Source: Syncephalastrum monosporum B8922
Taxonomy: Eukaryota; Mucoromycota; Mucoromycetes; Mucorales; Syncephalastraceae
Assembly (NCBI GenBank): GCA_000697355.1
Contig: JNEN01000782.1
Coordinates: 49,268 to 113,267, forward strand
Direction: 5' to 3'
Length of the DNA: 64,000 nt
The position numbers and the translations under genes are program-made. Of the stretch, positions 9,672 to 22,073 are shown piece after piece; positions within the stretch are counted from its first letter, which is position 1, and the number at the start of each line of letters is the position of its first letter. The notes under the pieces were generated by a model. That model worked only from the letters and a program-made list of their open reading frames with translations, did not search any database and had not been told where the DNA came from.

Positions 9672-11583
9672 TCACGAAGGTTTGCGTGGCGACGGTGGCG
9701 GGTGTGGCGAGCCGGGACGGCTCACACTGCCCTGGCGACGCTTCTTTTCTTTTTCAGCAACAGCACCTGGGGGTTCGTGGGTGATGAGGACGAGATTATC
9801 GCGCTGCTGCGGTTGCGGGGGTGCAGAAGTGACGTGGTGCACGTGCCGAGAACCAGGCTCCTGCGGCGTGCATGCATCAATTTGCTTGACCCAGGCGTCG
9901 TCCAGAAGCTGTTTGAGTGGTGCACGACGGTCCGGGTCAACGTCCATAATAGAAGCCAATGCAGGTCGAGCGTCGCGCGGCATGAGTTTGAGCAGGCGCA
10001 GCTGCTGGTGGTTGTGATTGGTCGCGAAGGCGCGGAAGGAAGCGTCGCAGCCGCGTGGTGTCCGCCACGGAAACCGGCGGATCGTCATGCAGATAAAGAT
10101 GACACCGCACGACCATATGTCTGATTTGCGTGCATCGTACGTCGGCTGGCTGTAGATCTCCGGCGCAATATACGGCTCGGACCCAAAGACACCTAACATG
10201 CGCGTGTCAGGCGTGGGCACACAACACAGTTGACCTTTTTCAATTTACCTTTGGACCGAGTGATGGTATTCTCGAAAGGGTATTTAAAAACGCACGAACA
10301 ACCAAAGTCGATGATCTTAAGGATACCGAGGTGGTCGAGTACGAGGTTGTCGAGCTTAAGGTCGCGGTGGGCGATGCCCATGTCGTGGAGATAGTCGAGG
10401 CCGGTCAGGAGCTGACGCCAGCAGCATGCAATCTCCTCGCGCGACATCATGCCAGACATGACGATGGAAAAGAGGTCGTTGGGGGCATATTCCATGATTT
10501 CGTAGAAGATGGTGCCCTCCTGGATGATATCGAGGGTCTCAATGACATTGGGGTGGTGCAAAGTGGAACCAATGCAGAATTCGGCCGTCACCTTTTTGAC
10601 GTAATCTTTATCGGACTCGTGGGGCAACTGCTTACGGAAACGCTTGACGGCAAAGGTCTTGCCATCAGTAGAGCGGCGTATCAAACGGACGGTACCTCCC
10701 GCGCCTTTGCCAATGTAGCGACCTATACACATATACAGAGTTAGCACAAACGGAGTAAGGATCGAGCTAACACAGCCCCAGCGAAGGCGAGGTGCAGAAA
10801 AAAAAAAGAAGAGACGCGGCTGATTGGCATTGAAAACATACCCCACTTGCCATAGCGGCCTTCAATGTCTTGTCTGAACTGGTTGGCGAAGATGTCGTGT
10901 TTAGGGATGACTTCATCGGTGGTTGCAACCGAGGCAGCTGAAGAGGAGGGCGGAGAAGCGTCGGCGGAGACAAAGAAACGACGCAGATCAGACCATGCGA
11001 TGAAGAACTCTCGGGTGGGCGTCGTGACGGCGCTGGCATTGCCGCCTGGATCATAATAAGCGGAGGGCGAGTGGTGGTGGAAGTGGGTCTGGTGGTACTG
11101 TTGATTGTACTCTGGCTTGCGAAATACGAATTGGGAAGGGGTATTCGCACTCGCAGGGCGGTGCACGAGCGGAGGTCGACTGCCATGATTAGTCTGTCTT
11201 GGCTGCTGCTGTTGTTGTTGTTGTTGTTGTTGCTGCTGCTGCGGTAGTTGTTGTAAACTGCTTCTTTTGGGTGCCGGAGTGGAGCTTGAAGCGGCAGCAG
11301 CGGGCAGCTGAAACGAGGCAGAGGAAGCGGAGGAGGTGGAAGACGACGCGGTGGGCGAGGGAGGCTTCGAAGACTGGTAGAGCTGAGACCGTGGACGCCC
11401 CGCCGCTGCTTTATGGAGCCGCCGTGTCAGCTCAGAGAGATCAACGGCAGCTTGATTCGGCTGATGACTGTGACGATTGGTAGCAATCGTGTGGGTCACA
11501 GCGGCAGCCGAAATGGAGGGACTGGAGGGCACAGAACGCTCGGGTGTGACGAGGTCATATCGCTGGGTAGCGAGCGAGGGCAT
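9672..11583 (-). CDS. HAL4/SAT4/NPR1-like serine/threonine protein kinase
   Basis: Predicted 578-residue kinase in three exons (11583-10842, 10722-10249, 10192-9672), all GT-AG and in frame. The N-terminal 240 residues are disordered, rich in Ser/Ala/Pro, with a polyglutamine run. The kinase domain starts at '[19 protein letters not shown]'. It has 'FAVKRF' (VAIK lysine), the subfamily-specific '[20 protein letters not shown]' and '[14 protein letters not shown]', catalytic 'HRDLKLDN', 'DFG' and 'APE'. This pattern is characteristic of the fungal HAL/NPR family, which in yeast stabilises K+ and nutrient transporters at the plasma membrane. I chose the ATG at 11583 because the upstream in-frame ATG (11694) would add a pyrimidine-rich, 5'UTR-like stretch. 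The C-terminus is Pro/Arg-rich. Confidence 0.88.
11202..11242 (-). repeat. CAG/CAA trinucleotide repeat encoding polyglutamine
   Basis: A mixed CAA/CAG run in the disordered N-terminus of the HAL-like kinase, giving about 13 Gln in the mature frame. The interruptions make it less prone to slippage than a pure repeat. Confidence 0.85.
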
Positions 11584-12080
11584 CAAAGCAGCAGAGGCTG
11601 ACAGCTTGGCTTGCGTGTGTTGGAGAGGAGAGGAGAGAAGGAAACGAAAGAGAAAGAGAAAGAGAAGAGCTCTGGGGGTTGGAGGCCACCCCAAGATAAC
11701 ATGATGGAAGATGGCAGATCAAACCAATAATTTTTTTTTTTTTTTTTTGTAATTTTTGTCATCAGACACTTGCACACATACACACACACACCACGCTGAT
11801 ACTTTTTTGTTAAGTTTGCAGTTTTGCCGCGCATCCAACCGCAGCCTAACGAGCCGGTCCACTGCGCCGAGAATGGACAATGAAGCATGTGTCCACATGC
11901 AGGAGCGCCTTATCCAGGCAAAAAGATGGCCAGAAATCCAAGAGGAGGATAAGGAGTACGTTATTATCCTTGCTTCTACTTGCTATCCACTGCCCTTATT
12001 TCAATCCACTTTTTATTTTACTCGATTCGTTTTTTTCTTCTTTCTTTTTTTCCTTCGCCACCCGAATTTGCTGTTGTACA
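11584..12080. other. Divergent promoter region, kinase / alpha-arrestin
   Basis: The two start codons face away from each other here. Pyrimidine-rich stretches precede both ATGs, as is common in fungal promoters. A short plus-strand ORF starting at the ATG at 11872 overlaps the arrestin start in another frame and could be an upstream ORF; it shows no family resemblance. Confidence 0.5.
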
Positions 12081-13340
12081 ATGTTTCGCAAATCGTTGTC
12101 GGTGGAATTAGTCGAACCAGTGGTCTACCTGCGAGGTCATGCCAAAGACAGACAGACTATCAACATCCTGCGCGGTGTCGTCCGTCTGCAGCTCTCACAC
12201 CCCGTTCTCGTCCACTCCGTCACGGTTCAGTTCATTGGCACCGCGAAAACTCTTTGGCCCGAAGGTATGGATCCGTGCCTGTCTATCGTTCTTGATCATC
12301 GCAGTCCAAACCCTAATCCGCGTCGTCCCGTATGAAATACGATAGACAAAGCATGCCAGTATTGGGATAAACATATTCTCGTTGACTCTGTGATACCTAT
12401 TTGCCGCTCTCCCGTCACGCTCAAGAAAGGAATACACGCTTTTCCCTTTGAGATTTTGTTGTCCAACGCTTTGTCCGAGTCTGTCGAATGCGGCCTTGGT
12501 CATGTGCGCTACAAACTCCATTGTCAGGTTCACATTAAGCCCAGCTGGTCCTTGTTTACATCCTGTCTCAGAGCACACCAACCCGTTGTGCTCGTCCGTT
12601 TGCCTCAGGAAGCCGGCCCACGCTGCATTAACCAGACCCACCGCTTGACCGACACCGACGAGCTTCATATCCTCGTCGAAACAGCCCATATCACACCTGG
12701 TACCCCGCTTGCCCTGTCCTTTGCCTTCTCACGCCCACCGGCCGCCATCCAGCACCTGTGTGTGAAACTGATCGAAAGACAGAAATTTCGTGCACGCTCC
12801 AAGCGAACCACTCGGATCCTACACCACGAGATCACCCTCACTACCAGTTCTAGTCTCGCCGATCACCCACCCGACCACAACGAGCTGCGCTGTGTTTTCG
12901 CTATTCCCGATAAGCAAACGCTCCAGGTACATCCGTCCACGTACAATCCAAATATTCGCGTGCGCCACTGGATCCAGATTCTTTTGCGCTTCACGATGCA
13001 TGATGGCGTACCGAAAGAAATTCTTATGGATGCGCCTGTATCCGTCCTGATGGAGACCATTGAGGGCTACACCACCCTACCTGCATACCCGCCGCCCTCC
13101 GACGAACTTTCAGCCTCCTCCTCGTACTCTACCCCTTTGTCGCCATCAGCAACGCCGCCTGCCGCGGATGCACCCACCGCAGCCACCGTTTCGATGGACT
13201 CTGCGGTAACACCCACTCCCTCCACATCTTCATCCTGGCTTAATAAGCTGAATCCACGCCGTTCATGGCGCGCCGATGTAAAACCACCCCCGAGCTATGA
13301 AGATATCATACGGCAATCGACAAGCTCAGTCATGTCATAA
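12081..13340 (+). CDS. Alpha-arrestin (ART/Rog3-like adaptor)
   Basis: Predicted 392-residue arrestin-related trafficking adaptor. Exon 1 is 12081-12264 and exon 2 is 12346-13340; the 81-nt GT-AG intron restores 'LWPEDKACQYWDKHIL'. The N-terminal arrestin sheet includes 'LVEPVVYLRGHAKDRQTINI' and 'LSHPVLVHSVTVQFIGTAKT'. The arrestin C-domain begins near residue 190 ('LHILVETAHITPGTPLALSF') and includes 'IQHLCVKLIERQKFRARSKR'. The tail is Pro/Ser-rich and carries a PPxY-type motif, 'KPPPSYEDIIRQ', a binding site for Rsp5/Nedd4 ubiquitin ligases. Such proteins recruit the ligase to plasma-membrane transporters for endocytosis. Here it sits divergently beside a kinase whose yeast relatives regulate the same process. 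The linkage is suggestive only. Confidence 0.9.
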
Positions 13341-14590
13341 AGAAAAAAAAATCTCATACCTGCCGTACGACCCAACCCCTTGGATTACACACACCCCCTA
13401 TTTTGTTCTTGTTTTGCAGCATCCTTACTACATTTTACTGACAGCATACCAACTATTTAATTGTCTCAATATACCGCTTTTCTTTTGTATGATATGAATT
13501 ATGTACTATCATCGTGCTCTACAGGTTGGTCATATTGTCATGCACGTGCCCCTTCTCACATAAGTGTTGCGCATCTATATCTATGTATGTGTAGGGGATC
13601 TCGTTTCATAAAAAGAAGAAATTAGACGGGGAGACTCCGGACAGTAAACCTTCTGTATGCCTCTTTCGCAAACAGAATAAACAAGCTACGTCACGACATC
13701 CTACTTTAGAAACGCAAGCACCCAAAGCAATGGAAGCGGGAACGGAAGGCGTATGCAAACATGAGTTGACGGCTCGATGTGGTAGTGCGAAGCCAGAAAA
13801 CCGGCAGATTGGGCAGCAAAGGAAGTATTCTTATTTTCCAGAAATTCGCTCAAAAGCTCATTCGTAACATAAGTGTATGAAAAGGCGCGCATTTTGCATC
13901 TGCCCCGTTCTGTATATATTATATTATATTATAATGTGCCTGCACAAACTTTTGGTTTAAAAGAAATCAAGTGATTTTAAGGCATTAGTATTGTAGAAAA
14001 AAGACGGCGCTTCACACGCGTTGTTATTGGTACTCATGTAGAGGGTCTCGTGTTCACAATTGAGACTTGTTCGCTCCCAGCCACATATGGTCATTCTTTT
14101 GGAGTTGGCCTATCGAGATGGGTGTATCACAATCGAAGATACACAAGATATGAAAATACGCGGGTAGTGTTATGTTACACCATGTGCAACTGCATTGTCA
14201 AGAACACTAAACAACAGGGAACGCTCTCAAGGCATGCTTCAATGTTTTTTTTCCTGCGGCGCAAATGGCGCAAACTCTTACTCCACAAACATAATATCAT
14301 TTAGAGCCAGCTACCTGGCCATTGTGTTCGTACATGATTACATCATCAACATCGTTATCATCGTCAGCATCATCATCATTGTCTGTTGTATTATGATAGG
14401 GATTCAGCCTCCATTGTTCTCAAATCAACCCACAAGCGATAACACCCTGACTGACAAATACAGAAAATAGAAGGTCCCCTAAGCGAGCGAACCTGCAGCA
14501 ACTTTGACTGCAAGCAGGTGGTCCTATTTCACAGCGCGGTTGAGGCAGATGACAGACTTTTTTTTTTATTTTTTTTTTTTTTTTGCAATT
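13341..14590. other. Convergent intergenic region, 1.25 kb
   Basis: Lies between the arrestin and VAP stop codons. A 63-codon minus-strand ORF at 13701-13892 and a 91-codon plus-strand ORF ending at 14470 show no recognisable motif. I found no RNA gene. T-rich runs near 14560 probably belong to the VAP terminator. Confidence 0.5.
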
Positions 14591-15845
14591 TCAAAAAAGA
14601 AGATAAGCGATGCCAAACGTCAGGCTTGCTGCGGCCCATACGACAAAGACGGGGTATCCTTCCTCCTCCATACGCGGATGGCCAGTGCCTTGATGATGGC
14701 TACAGCAACGGTCCTCGAGCAGGGCCAGGTGGCGGTGAGCAGCACCGAGAGCATGCGTGATATTAATGGTATCTTGTTCTTTGGCTTCGTTCCCTTCTTT
14801 GTCTGGTGCTTGTTGACAATGGCAGTGGGCTTGTTGTTCTTGTAAACAAGCACGCAGTCGTTCCAATTCACGTTCCAGGGCTTGTATCTTGTCAAATGGC
14901 TCATCGCTGTGATTGTGATTAAGGTTCGGCTGCGCGGGAGGGGATGGCGGTAACAGCAAGAGGGACGACACCTCCGTTTTCTTTTGTGTCGTCTGAAACT
15001 CCTGGCTCTCCATGATGGCCACCTCCCCCTCTGCTGTCTCCTGCCCTTTCTTCTCCTTCTCTGTTTCCCCCTTATTTGGCATGTCTTCTCCCTTCGTGTC
15101 GTCCTTAATTTTCTCCACCATATCGGCTGTATGATCAGTAACTGTCTCCTTCCTGCTTTTCTCCTGCGGTACAATAACCAGCTCGTTGCTTGGTTCTTTC
15201 TCCAATTTACGCCGCAGACTGTTTCTGTAGACGCATTTTAGTTTCTGGTACTGTATGTTTTCCTTTTCGACGCGATCCCACTAAAAGAGATAAACGGGTG
15301 GTAAGTCAAGAAAAAATCTACGAAATAATAAAGTCACTTACTAGCTCTGCTGTGCTTGGGCTGTACTCTTCAAAATCTGGTTTGAGCTCGATTGTCTGGA
15401 CAAGGAACTTGTCTTTGCATTTATAGTCCTCTTTCAACAATTTGCTATTACTCCTCAGAGGTTGCAAAAAGACTATATGTTAAAAAAGATTAATATAGTT
15501 CGTACCAACAGGCCTCGATTCGATGATAGAACCTTGGATTTGAACTTGCTCCCCAGGGGCAATCTTGCCAGCGTTTGGCCGTACACAGTAGTGTTTGGGT
15601 GCAGTCGTCTTGATCTTGAACGCAATAGGCAGCAGACCCGGATTTTTGACACAAAGGGTCTCCGTTTCAGCCACTTGCTGGTCCAGGGGCGATGGCGGCT
15701 CTGATAAAGGGCCCAAAAATATGAGAACATCAGGAAACACATGTCACTTGGCACATTGGGTCGCTCGTTATTGATATCGACAGACATGAAAGAAGCACTT
15801 ACTGCCAAAGGTGAGATACGTTGATGGCTCAAGGATGACCGACAT
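14591..15845 (-). CDS. SCS2: VAP/Scs2-type ER membrane contact-site protein (MSP domain)
   Basis: Tail-anchored ER protein of the VAP family, which binds FFAT-motif lipid-transfer proteins. Exon 1 (from the ATG at 15845) encodes 'MSVILEPSTYLTFG'. After a GTAAGT...CAG intron the MSP fold continues as 'KPPSPLDQQVAETETLCVKN' and the VAP core 'VAFKIKTTAPK'-like 'IAFKIKTTAPKHYCVRPNAG'. The frame then requires an intron with an unusual GTTCTA donor (60 nt) joining 'QVQIQ' to 'VFLQPL', followed by 'YKCKDKFLVQTIEL'. A further exon holds a charged Glu/Lys linker and a coiled-coil-like segment ('IQALERELERLRACLQEQQ'). It ends in a single C-terminal membrane helix, 'YPVFVVWAAASLTFGIAYLL'. The domain order matches the family; length is about 340 residues. 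Confidence 0.88.
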
Positions 15846-16036
15846 GAGCGTCTATGCAGAAGCAGGCAAAAGTAAGAGGAAAGAGGAGGGAAAAAGGATG
15901 GAGGGCGATGATGGCAATGGTATTTATTTTCTTGGTACAGCTTTGTTTTGTGAGCATCTGCGACAAATCAGGTTCACACGTTTCTTCCTTTCTTTGTGCG
16001 GTGAAATGTAAAACCTGAGCGGTTTCAACGCGTAAA

Positions 16037-17167
16037 TCAAGGAAACATGGCATCCATATCTTTGTTGCTAATGACAGATACTTTGGTGCCGTTCGTAGCG
16101 GTGGTGAATTTGATCGATTCTGGTAACTGGCCTTCTGCGGCCTTGCGCATGGAGGCGCCAACACGTCCGACGGGAATCGTCATATGAAGACCCAAGGATC
16201 GACTCACAGCAGGGAAGAACCAGCCAAGGGCAGATTCACCCAGACGCGACTTGCGGCGAGGTTCTTCTACTTCGAGGAAGCCGGGTTGGAAGATTGTGAC
16301 CTGGCGGAAACCGGTGTCCTTGATACCCTCCTCTGTCTCGCCTTTGCTTTTCATGTAGAGGAAGGGGGAATTCTTGTTGGCGCCCTTTTTGTTTGTGGTA
16401 CACATAAAACAAAAGTAAATCCTCAGCGACAATAAAGCCCAAATATGCAGTATCCTTAAACTTACTGAGGATGAACAATACAAAAAGTGCACGTGGCTCG
16501 ACGTCTCACCTTGCGGAGACGGGTTCTCTTCCGCGACGACGCGAGCCGATTCAAGCACGTAGGTCTGGTCAATGCGTTTGAATGCCTCAGCGCTTCCGGC
16601 ATCTGCACGAGTGGTACCCAGGCAGCAAAACACATCACTGCATAGAAATAAAAAGGGTAGGGATCGCGACTGGTTTGTTGTTCGTCATCCTATAGCTTAC
16701 TTTACACCTCGGAAGGCGTCACGGCTCTTCTCCAGCTGCTCAAAATCCACGGTTTTTTGCTCCTAAATATGAAGACAAGGAAAGGTGTGAGTCCTTTTAT
16801 GCATGCAGACGGAGAGGAGGAGACGGAAGAGGAGTCATGCGCGCCACAAACACAGACACACACACACACACAAGCACATGTATGCACACACAAGCACGCA
16901 AGCATGCAAGCACGCAAAACGTATTGCTGTATGTGGCTCCTTGACGTACCAGTTTGTCCTGGGGGATCTTATCATCCAGCTCGACTGCACGTCGGCCGAC
17001 AGCGACGACTCTTTGGTACTGACCGTTCTTGAGAAGGTCTTTTAGCAGGGCTTTGCCGACCGCACCTAAGGCAGACAACGCGACATGAGTGACTTCATGA
17101 GCTCGACTTTACCATGGTAATTACCGGTGGCACCCATGACGAGAGCTGTCTTGGTTTCGGTACTCAT
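16037..17167 (-). CDS. TIP30/HTATIP2-like NAD(P)-binding protein
   Basis: Atypical short-chain dehydrogenase of the HTATIP2/TIP30 group (yeast Fmp52 relatives). Exon 1 from the ATG at 17167 encodes 'MSTETKTALVMGATG'. After a short intron 'AVGKALLKDLLKNGQYQRVV' completes the Rossmann glycine motif (GATGAVG). Further exons give 'VAVGRRAVELDDKIPQDKL', 'DVFCCLGTTRADAGSAEAFK', the catalytic-type 'YMKSKGETEEGI' (YxxxK) and 'VTIFQPGFL'. The C-terminus resembles family members in length (about 240 residues in total). At least four introns are needed; one contains a CA-repeat. Substrate is unknown; mammalian TIP30 is linked to nuclear import and endosomal functions, and yeast Fmp52 to mitochondria and ER. 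The gene is divergent from RRP12. Confidence 0.85.
16849..16872. repeat. (CA)n microsatellite inside an intron
   Basis: A CA dinucleotide run followed by imperfect CACA/GCAAG repeats to about 16915, lying in an intron of the TIP30-like gene. It has no apparent coding role. Confidence 0.75.
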
Positions 17168-17766
17168 TGTGTTCTACAATTGGGAGTGGGTCTGTTTGTA
17201 TAGGTTTGCGGGAGAATAAAGGATTTATTATATGCGCAACGAAGAAGTTGGCTTCGTCAACCTTCCCTATTTGGGTAATGGCCGCGCGGCACATGGATGC
17301 CAAAAGTGATCAAGTAGCTATTCTCTGGTTCACGCACAGCAGGTACTCTTTTTTTTTCTATTTTTTATTTCATTGACGAGTTTTAGACTGGAGATGTGGC
17401 AGCGAAATTAGACTGGGCATAAGATGAACAAATGATGTATGGACCGCAACGCTAAGAAACAGAAGCAACAAGGAAGAATTATCAGTCACTCGTTTAGTTG
17501 CTGGATAAAGGAGACAACAGTAGTGTAGCAGACACACAGAAGCGTTACTAAGGCCATCAAACCATTAAGAGTGTGTCGACAGCAGGAAGAAGCTTCACCA
17601 TAAACAGGATAGTCATTATCTTGAGCATTTTACCTTCTTTTGTGATGCCGCCCAGGCCAAGGCAGAAACGAGTGAGCGGGCACTTTTAATTTGGTCTCAG
17701 CCACCGACCTTACATTTTTTTCTTCACTTGCATAACGTTCGATCCCACTTGGACAATTCGCCCACA
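17168..17766. other. Divergent promoter region, TIP30-like / RRP12
   Basis: Upstream regions of two diverging genes. A T-rich stretch lies at 17350-17370. No coding or RNA feature was recognised. Confidence 0.5.
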
Positions 17767-20700
17767 ATGGACGCCAAGTTTGAGAAGCTTCGTACTCAAG
17801 TGAACTCCAAATTGGAGAACCAGAAGCTTGTATGTACCAGCGTATATCATATCCGCACTTTTACTTATCAAAGCTGTCTATTATTTACGTAGTATGCAAG
17901 AACCCTTCTTGCCATCGAGGAGGTACCTATAACCATTCCTTTCGCTCGTTCGACCACTGACCTCCTTACTAGACGATCCGAGAGCAAGGCGGCAACCTGG
18001 CGCCCACTTCCTACTTTGGTGCCATCGTACGTCTCTTTTTATCTTGTGTTGGCCGAGATCAAACTTTGACAGCTGATTCCCTGTTCCTTGTAGCTGTCGA
18101 CCTTGCAGTCGGTGGGTCCTGAAAACGACGTCACGGGTGCCCTTTTGTATCTCATGAGCGATGTTCTCCCCGAGTAAGAGGCGATTCGGTTTGGATGGGA
18201 GAGCAATGATTGCTTATCATGCTACTAGGTTGCCGGCCGGTGTCCTTGCCTCAAAGTGCGATGTTGTTCTTCCGATCCTGGAGCAAACCTACGCCAGCCA
18301 GCAGAACGAGCAGCCCATCGTGCGCTCGATCATTGGGTGTCTTCAGGAACTGCTGGCCCACCTCGATGCCGCCGCTTGGTCCATGCCCCCGCCCAAGCGC
18401 GCCTACCGCCTTCTCTTGACCCTGAGCGCCACTGCTTCTCCCAAAGCCCGGAAAGCGTCCCAGGATGCTGTCAAGAACATCCTCTCGCGCGTTCCTCCCC
18501 CGAACCTGGTCCACCCTGCTGCCAACATGACCGCTGATTTCGTTATGAAGGTTCTCAACGAGACCACCAAATCCGATCAGCACGCCACCCAGCAGATTTT
18601 GGTGCTTGTGCGTCGTATCATCCACCAATGGCCTCAGAATGTAAGTCCTGCAGATCTACTTTCTTGTCAACTACGTTCTCGTCTGCATGTCATGCTCACG
18701 ATTGGATGGTTAAATTAGAAATTCGCTGTCCTGTGCCATGTGCTTCTGCAATTGCCCGAGTACAACAATGTCTTCCTGACAAAGTCCACCTTTGAAGTTT
18801 TCGAGGCTCTTTTCGATGCCCAAGATACCGATATTGATGAAGAGAAATTTATGGCGTTGCTCAAGGTATGTTTGTACATGGTGAATGAGGGCCAAGGCTG
18901 ACATTGCTCGCTAGGCCATCTACGACATGAAACCCGCCGCGATCGACGATAACTTGTATCCCACATGGCTTTTAATTGTTAGCAAGGCTTACCCTGCGTT
19001 GGCCAAGTAAGCAAGCTTGGATGCGTTTTGTACTGCAGATGGTTAATGTGTTCAATAGGATGAACCCTTCGGCGTCTGCCAACATTGTCGCCCCTGTGTT
19101 TACTCTCATTTTCGCTGACTTTAAGGAAGAATCGCGTTGCCACCGTGTCATGGCCGACTGCCTTTCCAAGCTTATTGATCTTTGTGTCACCGAAGACATG
19201 ATCACTGAGGTTTGCCAGGGCGGTGCCAATGGTCTCAACCAGATCGTCGCTGCGCTTGAAGAAGGTCTCGGTATCTTTTATCAGCGTGCGTGGCAGCACA
19301 TCATGGTCGTCCAGCAGTCGCTCTTCCGCCGTCTTTATCACAACGCCTCGCCTCTCATGAACAACATTGTCTCTATGCTTGGCGAGCTCCGTCTGTCGCC
19401 TGCTGGTGCGTACAAAGAAGAGTTGGACAAGACCCTCGGCGCTGCTATTGCCACGATGGGCCCCGCCAACTTTTTATCGATCCTGCCCCTCAACCTTGAG
19501 TCCCCCAACTCGTCCTCGGATGTCGGGCGTGCCTTCTTGCTGCCTTTGCTCAAAGCCTACACTACCAACACCACCCTGGGCTACTTTGTCGAGCAGCTGA
19601 TTCCGCTGGCTGACCGTCTCGGCGAGAGAGCCCAGGCTGCCAATGCCCGAGGTTTGTCTGTTCAGGTCAAGGTGTACGAAACCCTGGTCAACCAGATCTG
19701 GAATCTTGCTCCCGGTTTCTGCGATCTCCCTCTGGATCTCTCGTCGGCTTTCAATGACAGCGTTGCTGAACGTTTCAGCCAGATCCTGTACTCGGAGCCT
19801 GAGCTGCGCGCGGTCATGGCCAAATCGCTGCAATACCTGGTCGAGAAGAACAAGACCCTTAGCCAGTCTTCGGCGAATGATGAGGACTTGAGAAAGGCGT
19901 ATGGTGTCACTGTTCCAGAGGCCAAGCACAATATCCAGCACATGAGCAAGTTTGCCAACAACTACTTGGCCGTGTTCTTCAACGTCTACAGTCAAGCGCC
20001 TACCGCTTCCCGCGGCTACATGGCAAACACCATCGCCAGCTACTTGAGCATCGCATCGACTTCGGTATGTCAGCACTAGGTGATGTTCCCTCATAAACTT
20101 ACCTTATCTTTTTAATTGCATTTAGGATGTCAACTCCACGTTCCAAAAGGTTCTGGGTCTCCTGTCGCAAGCTCTTGAGCAACCTACAGGACCCGTCTCG
20201 AACGATCCTACGATCCCACCTCCCATGTCGCACACCATGCTGGACCTGTCCGCCATCATGGTCCCTTTCTTGGATGTCGAGTCTGCCAAATTGCTCTACA
20301 ACGGTACCGTCACCACGCTGTTGCCCAAGGAGGACGAGCCCACCCTTCAAAAGAAGGGTTACAAGATTCTGTGCCACCTGATGGGTTGTCCTGTCGGCCA
20401 GCAGGTCATTCGCGACAATGTGGCGGATGTGCAAGAAAAGCTTCTGGCCGCCACGGCCACCTGCTCGGTCGCGGCCCGCAAGGATCGTATCCGTGCCCTG
20501 TTGGCTTTCATTCCCCTCCTCCCTACAGATAGCCTCCATTTCATTCCATCCATCGTGTCCGAGGTTGTCATCAGCTGCAAGGACAGCAACGAAAAGACGC
20601 GCACGTTCGCTTTCCTGCTGCTTGTCCGCATGGGCGAGAAGATGAAGGAGGGCGGCATCGTCAAGAACAGCCTTTTGGAAGGCATGGATGATAGCGCCCC

Positions 20701-22073
20701 TGATGGTAAGTGCTCTGAAGATCTTGCAAAAGAAAAGAGAGATCGGTTGACACATGACGTTCGTAGCCCATGCCAATATATCCGAGTATTTCACCATGGT
20801 CACTGCCGGTCTTGCTGGTACGACCGCTCACATGATCGCTGCCACGATTACAGCACTCTCGCGCATCTTTTACGAGTTCAAAGGTAAGAGCGAATTCTGA
20901 CACGTGATAGGCGGCATGGTATTCATGGGTCGATAGATGATTTAGCTCCTGATCTGGCTCTTGAGCTGTTGCAGGCGATCAATGTTTTTGTTGCGTCAAC
21001 GAACCGCGAGATCGTTCGCTCTGCTCTTGGTTATGTCAAGGTGTGCCTTGTTTCTCTCCATGATGACGTGGTGACCGCCGAGCTTCCATCGATTGTGGAA
21101 AACCTTATCCAATGCAGCCATCAGACCCGCAACCAGTTTAAGGTCAAGATTCGCCACCTTTTCGAGCGTCTCATTCGTCGCTTCGGGTACGTCCACTGCG
21201 AACAAACAGGCTGAAGAGGCGCCTCGATCTAATACTGTCTTTAGCTTTGAGCAGGTCAATGCACTCGTGCCTGAGGACGACAAGAAGCTCGTTGCCAACA
21301 TCCAGAAGCGTCGTCTGCGTGCCAAGAGAAAGAAGGCCGATGCCGGCGAGGAAGAAGGCGAGGAAGAGGAGATGCAGGACACCCGCCAGTCGGCTGCGAA
21401 GAATGTCGGCGGCCAAGACGCGTACGAGGAGGTGCTTTATGGTAGTGACAGTGAACTGGATGACTCGGACAATGAGATGATCCAGAACGTCAAGTCGGCT
21501 CTCAACAAGAAACAAGGCAAGAAGGACAAGACGGACGGTCTCACGTATATCCGCGAAGGCGAGGATGACAACCCGCTTGATTTCCTTGACCGCTCTGCAC
21601 TGGGTCGCATCACTTCTGCCAAGCCCAAGCAGCTCAAGAACAAGAGTCTGGCCAAGGGTGCCAGGTTCGATGAGGAAGGCAAGCTGATCATCAACGAACA
21701 CGACGGCGAGTCCGACAGTGAAGATTCGGAAGAGGAAGAGGAAGATTACTTTATGCAAGCACAAAAGAGCGCGGATGGCTTTATCCGAACAGAGCGCAAC
21801 AAGATCAAGTTCAAGAAGGCTGGCAAGCATGGTAATGATGACGATGCCATGGACCTCGATGAAGAGGGCGGCGCGGGCCGGAGGAAGAAGAAGTCACCCA
21901 AGGAGCGCTACGAGATGATTGGCAAGGAGTTCCGTAGCAAGAAAGCGAAGGGTGATGTCAAGTCAAAGAACAAGGCGGATCCTTATGCTTACATGCCTCT
22001 GGGCAAGGTCATCAAGAAGAAAGGTCGTCCCACCGGTGCCAAGGTCACCTTCACTGGTCGTGTCAGACGATAA
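17767..22073 (+). CDS. RRP12: RRP12, ribosome biogenesis HEAT-repeat protein
   Basis: Nucleolar/nuclear factor required for maturation and export of pre-40S and pre-60S particles. The start ATG at 17767 opens 'MDAKFEKLRTQVNSKLENQK', followed by tiny exons at 17893-17922 ('YARTLLAIEE') and from 17973 ('TIREQGGNLAPTSYFGAI'), as in fungal Rrp12. HEAT-like helical repeats and the NUC173 domain follow, for example 'KRAYRLLLTLSATASPKARK' and 'AFNDSVAERFSQILYSEPEL'. After residue about 1000 the protein turns highly charged: acidic blocks 'GEEEGEEEEM' and 'SDSEDSEEEEED', then a basic end 'KVIKKKGRPTGAKVTFTGRV'. At least nine short introns are needed, mostly in the 5' third. Some junctions between 18870 and 19060 and around 20890 were not resolved base by base. 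Confidence 0.92.
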
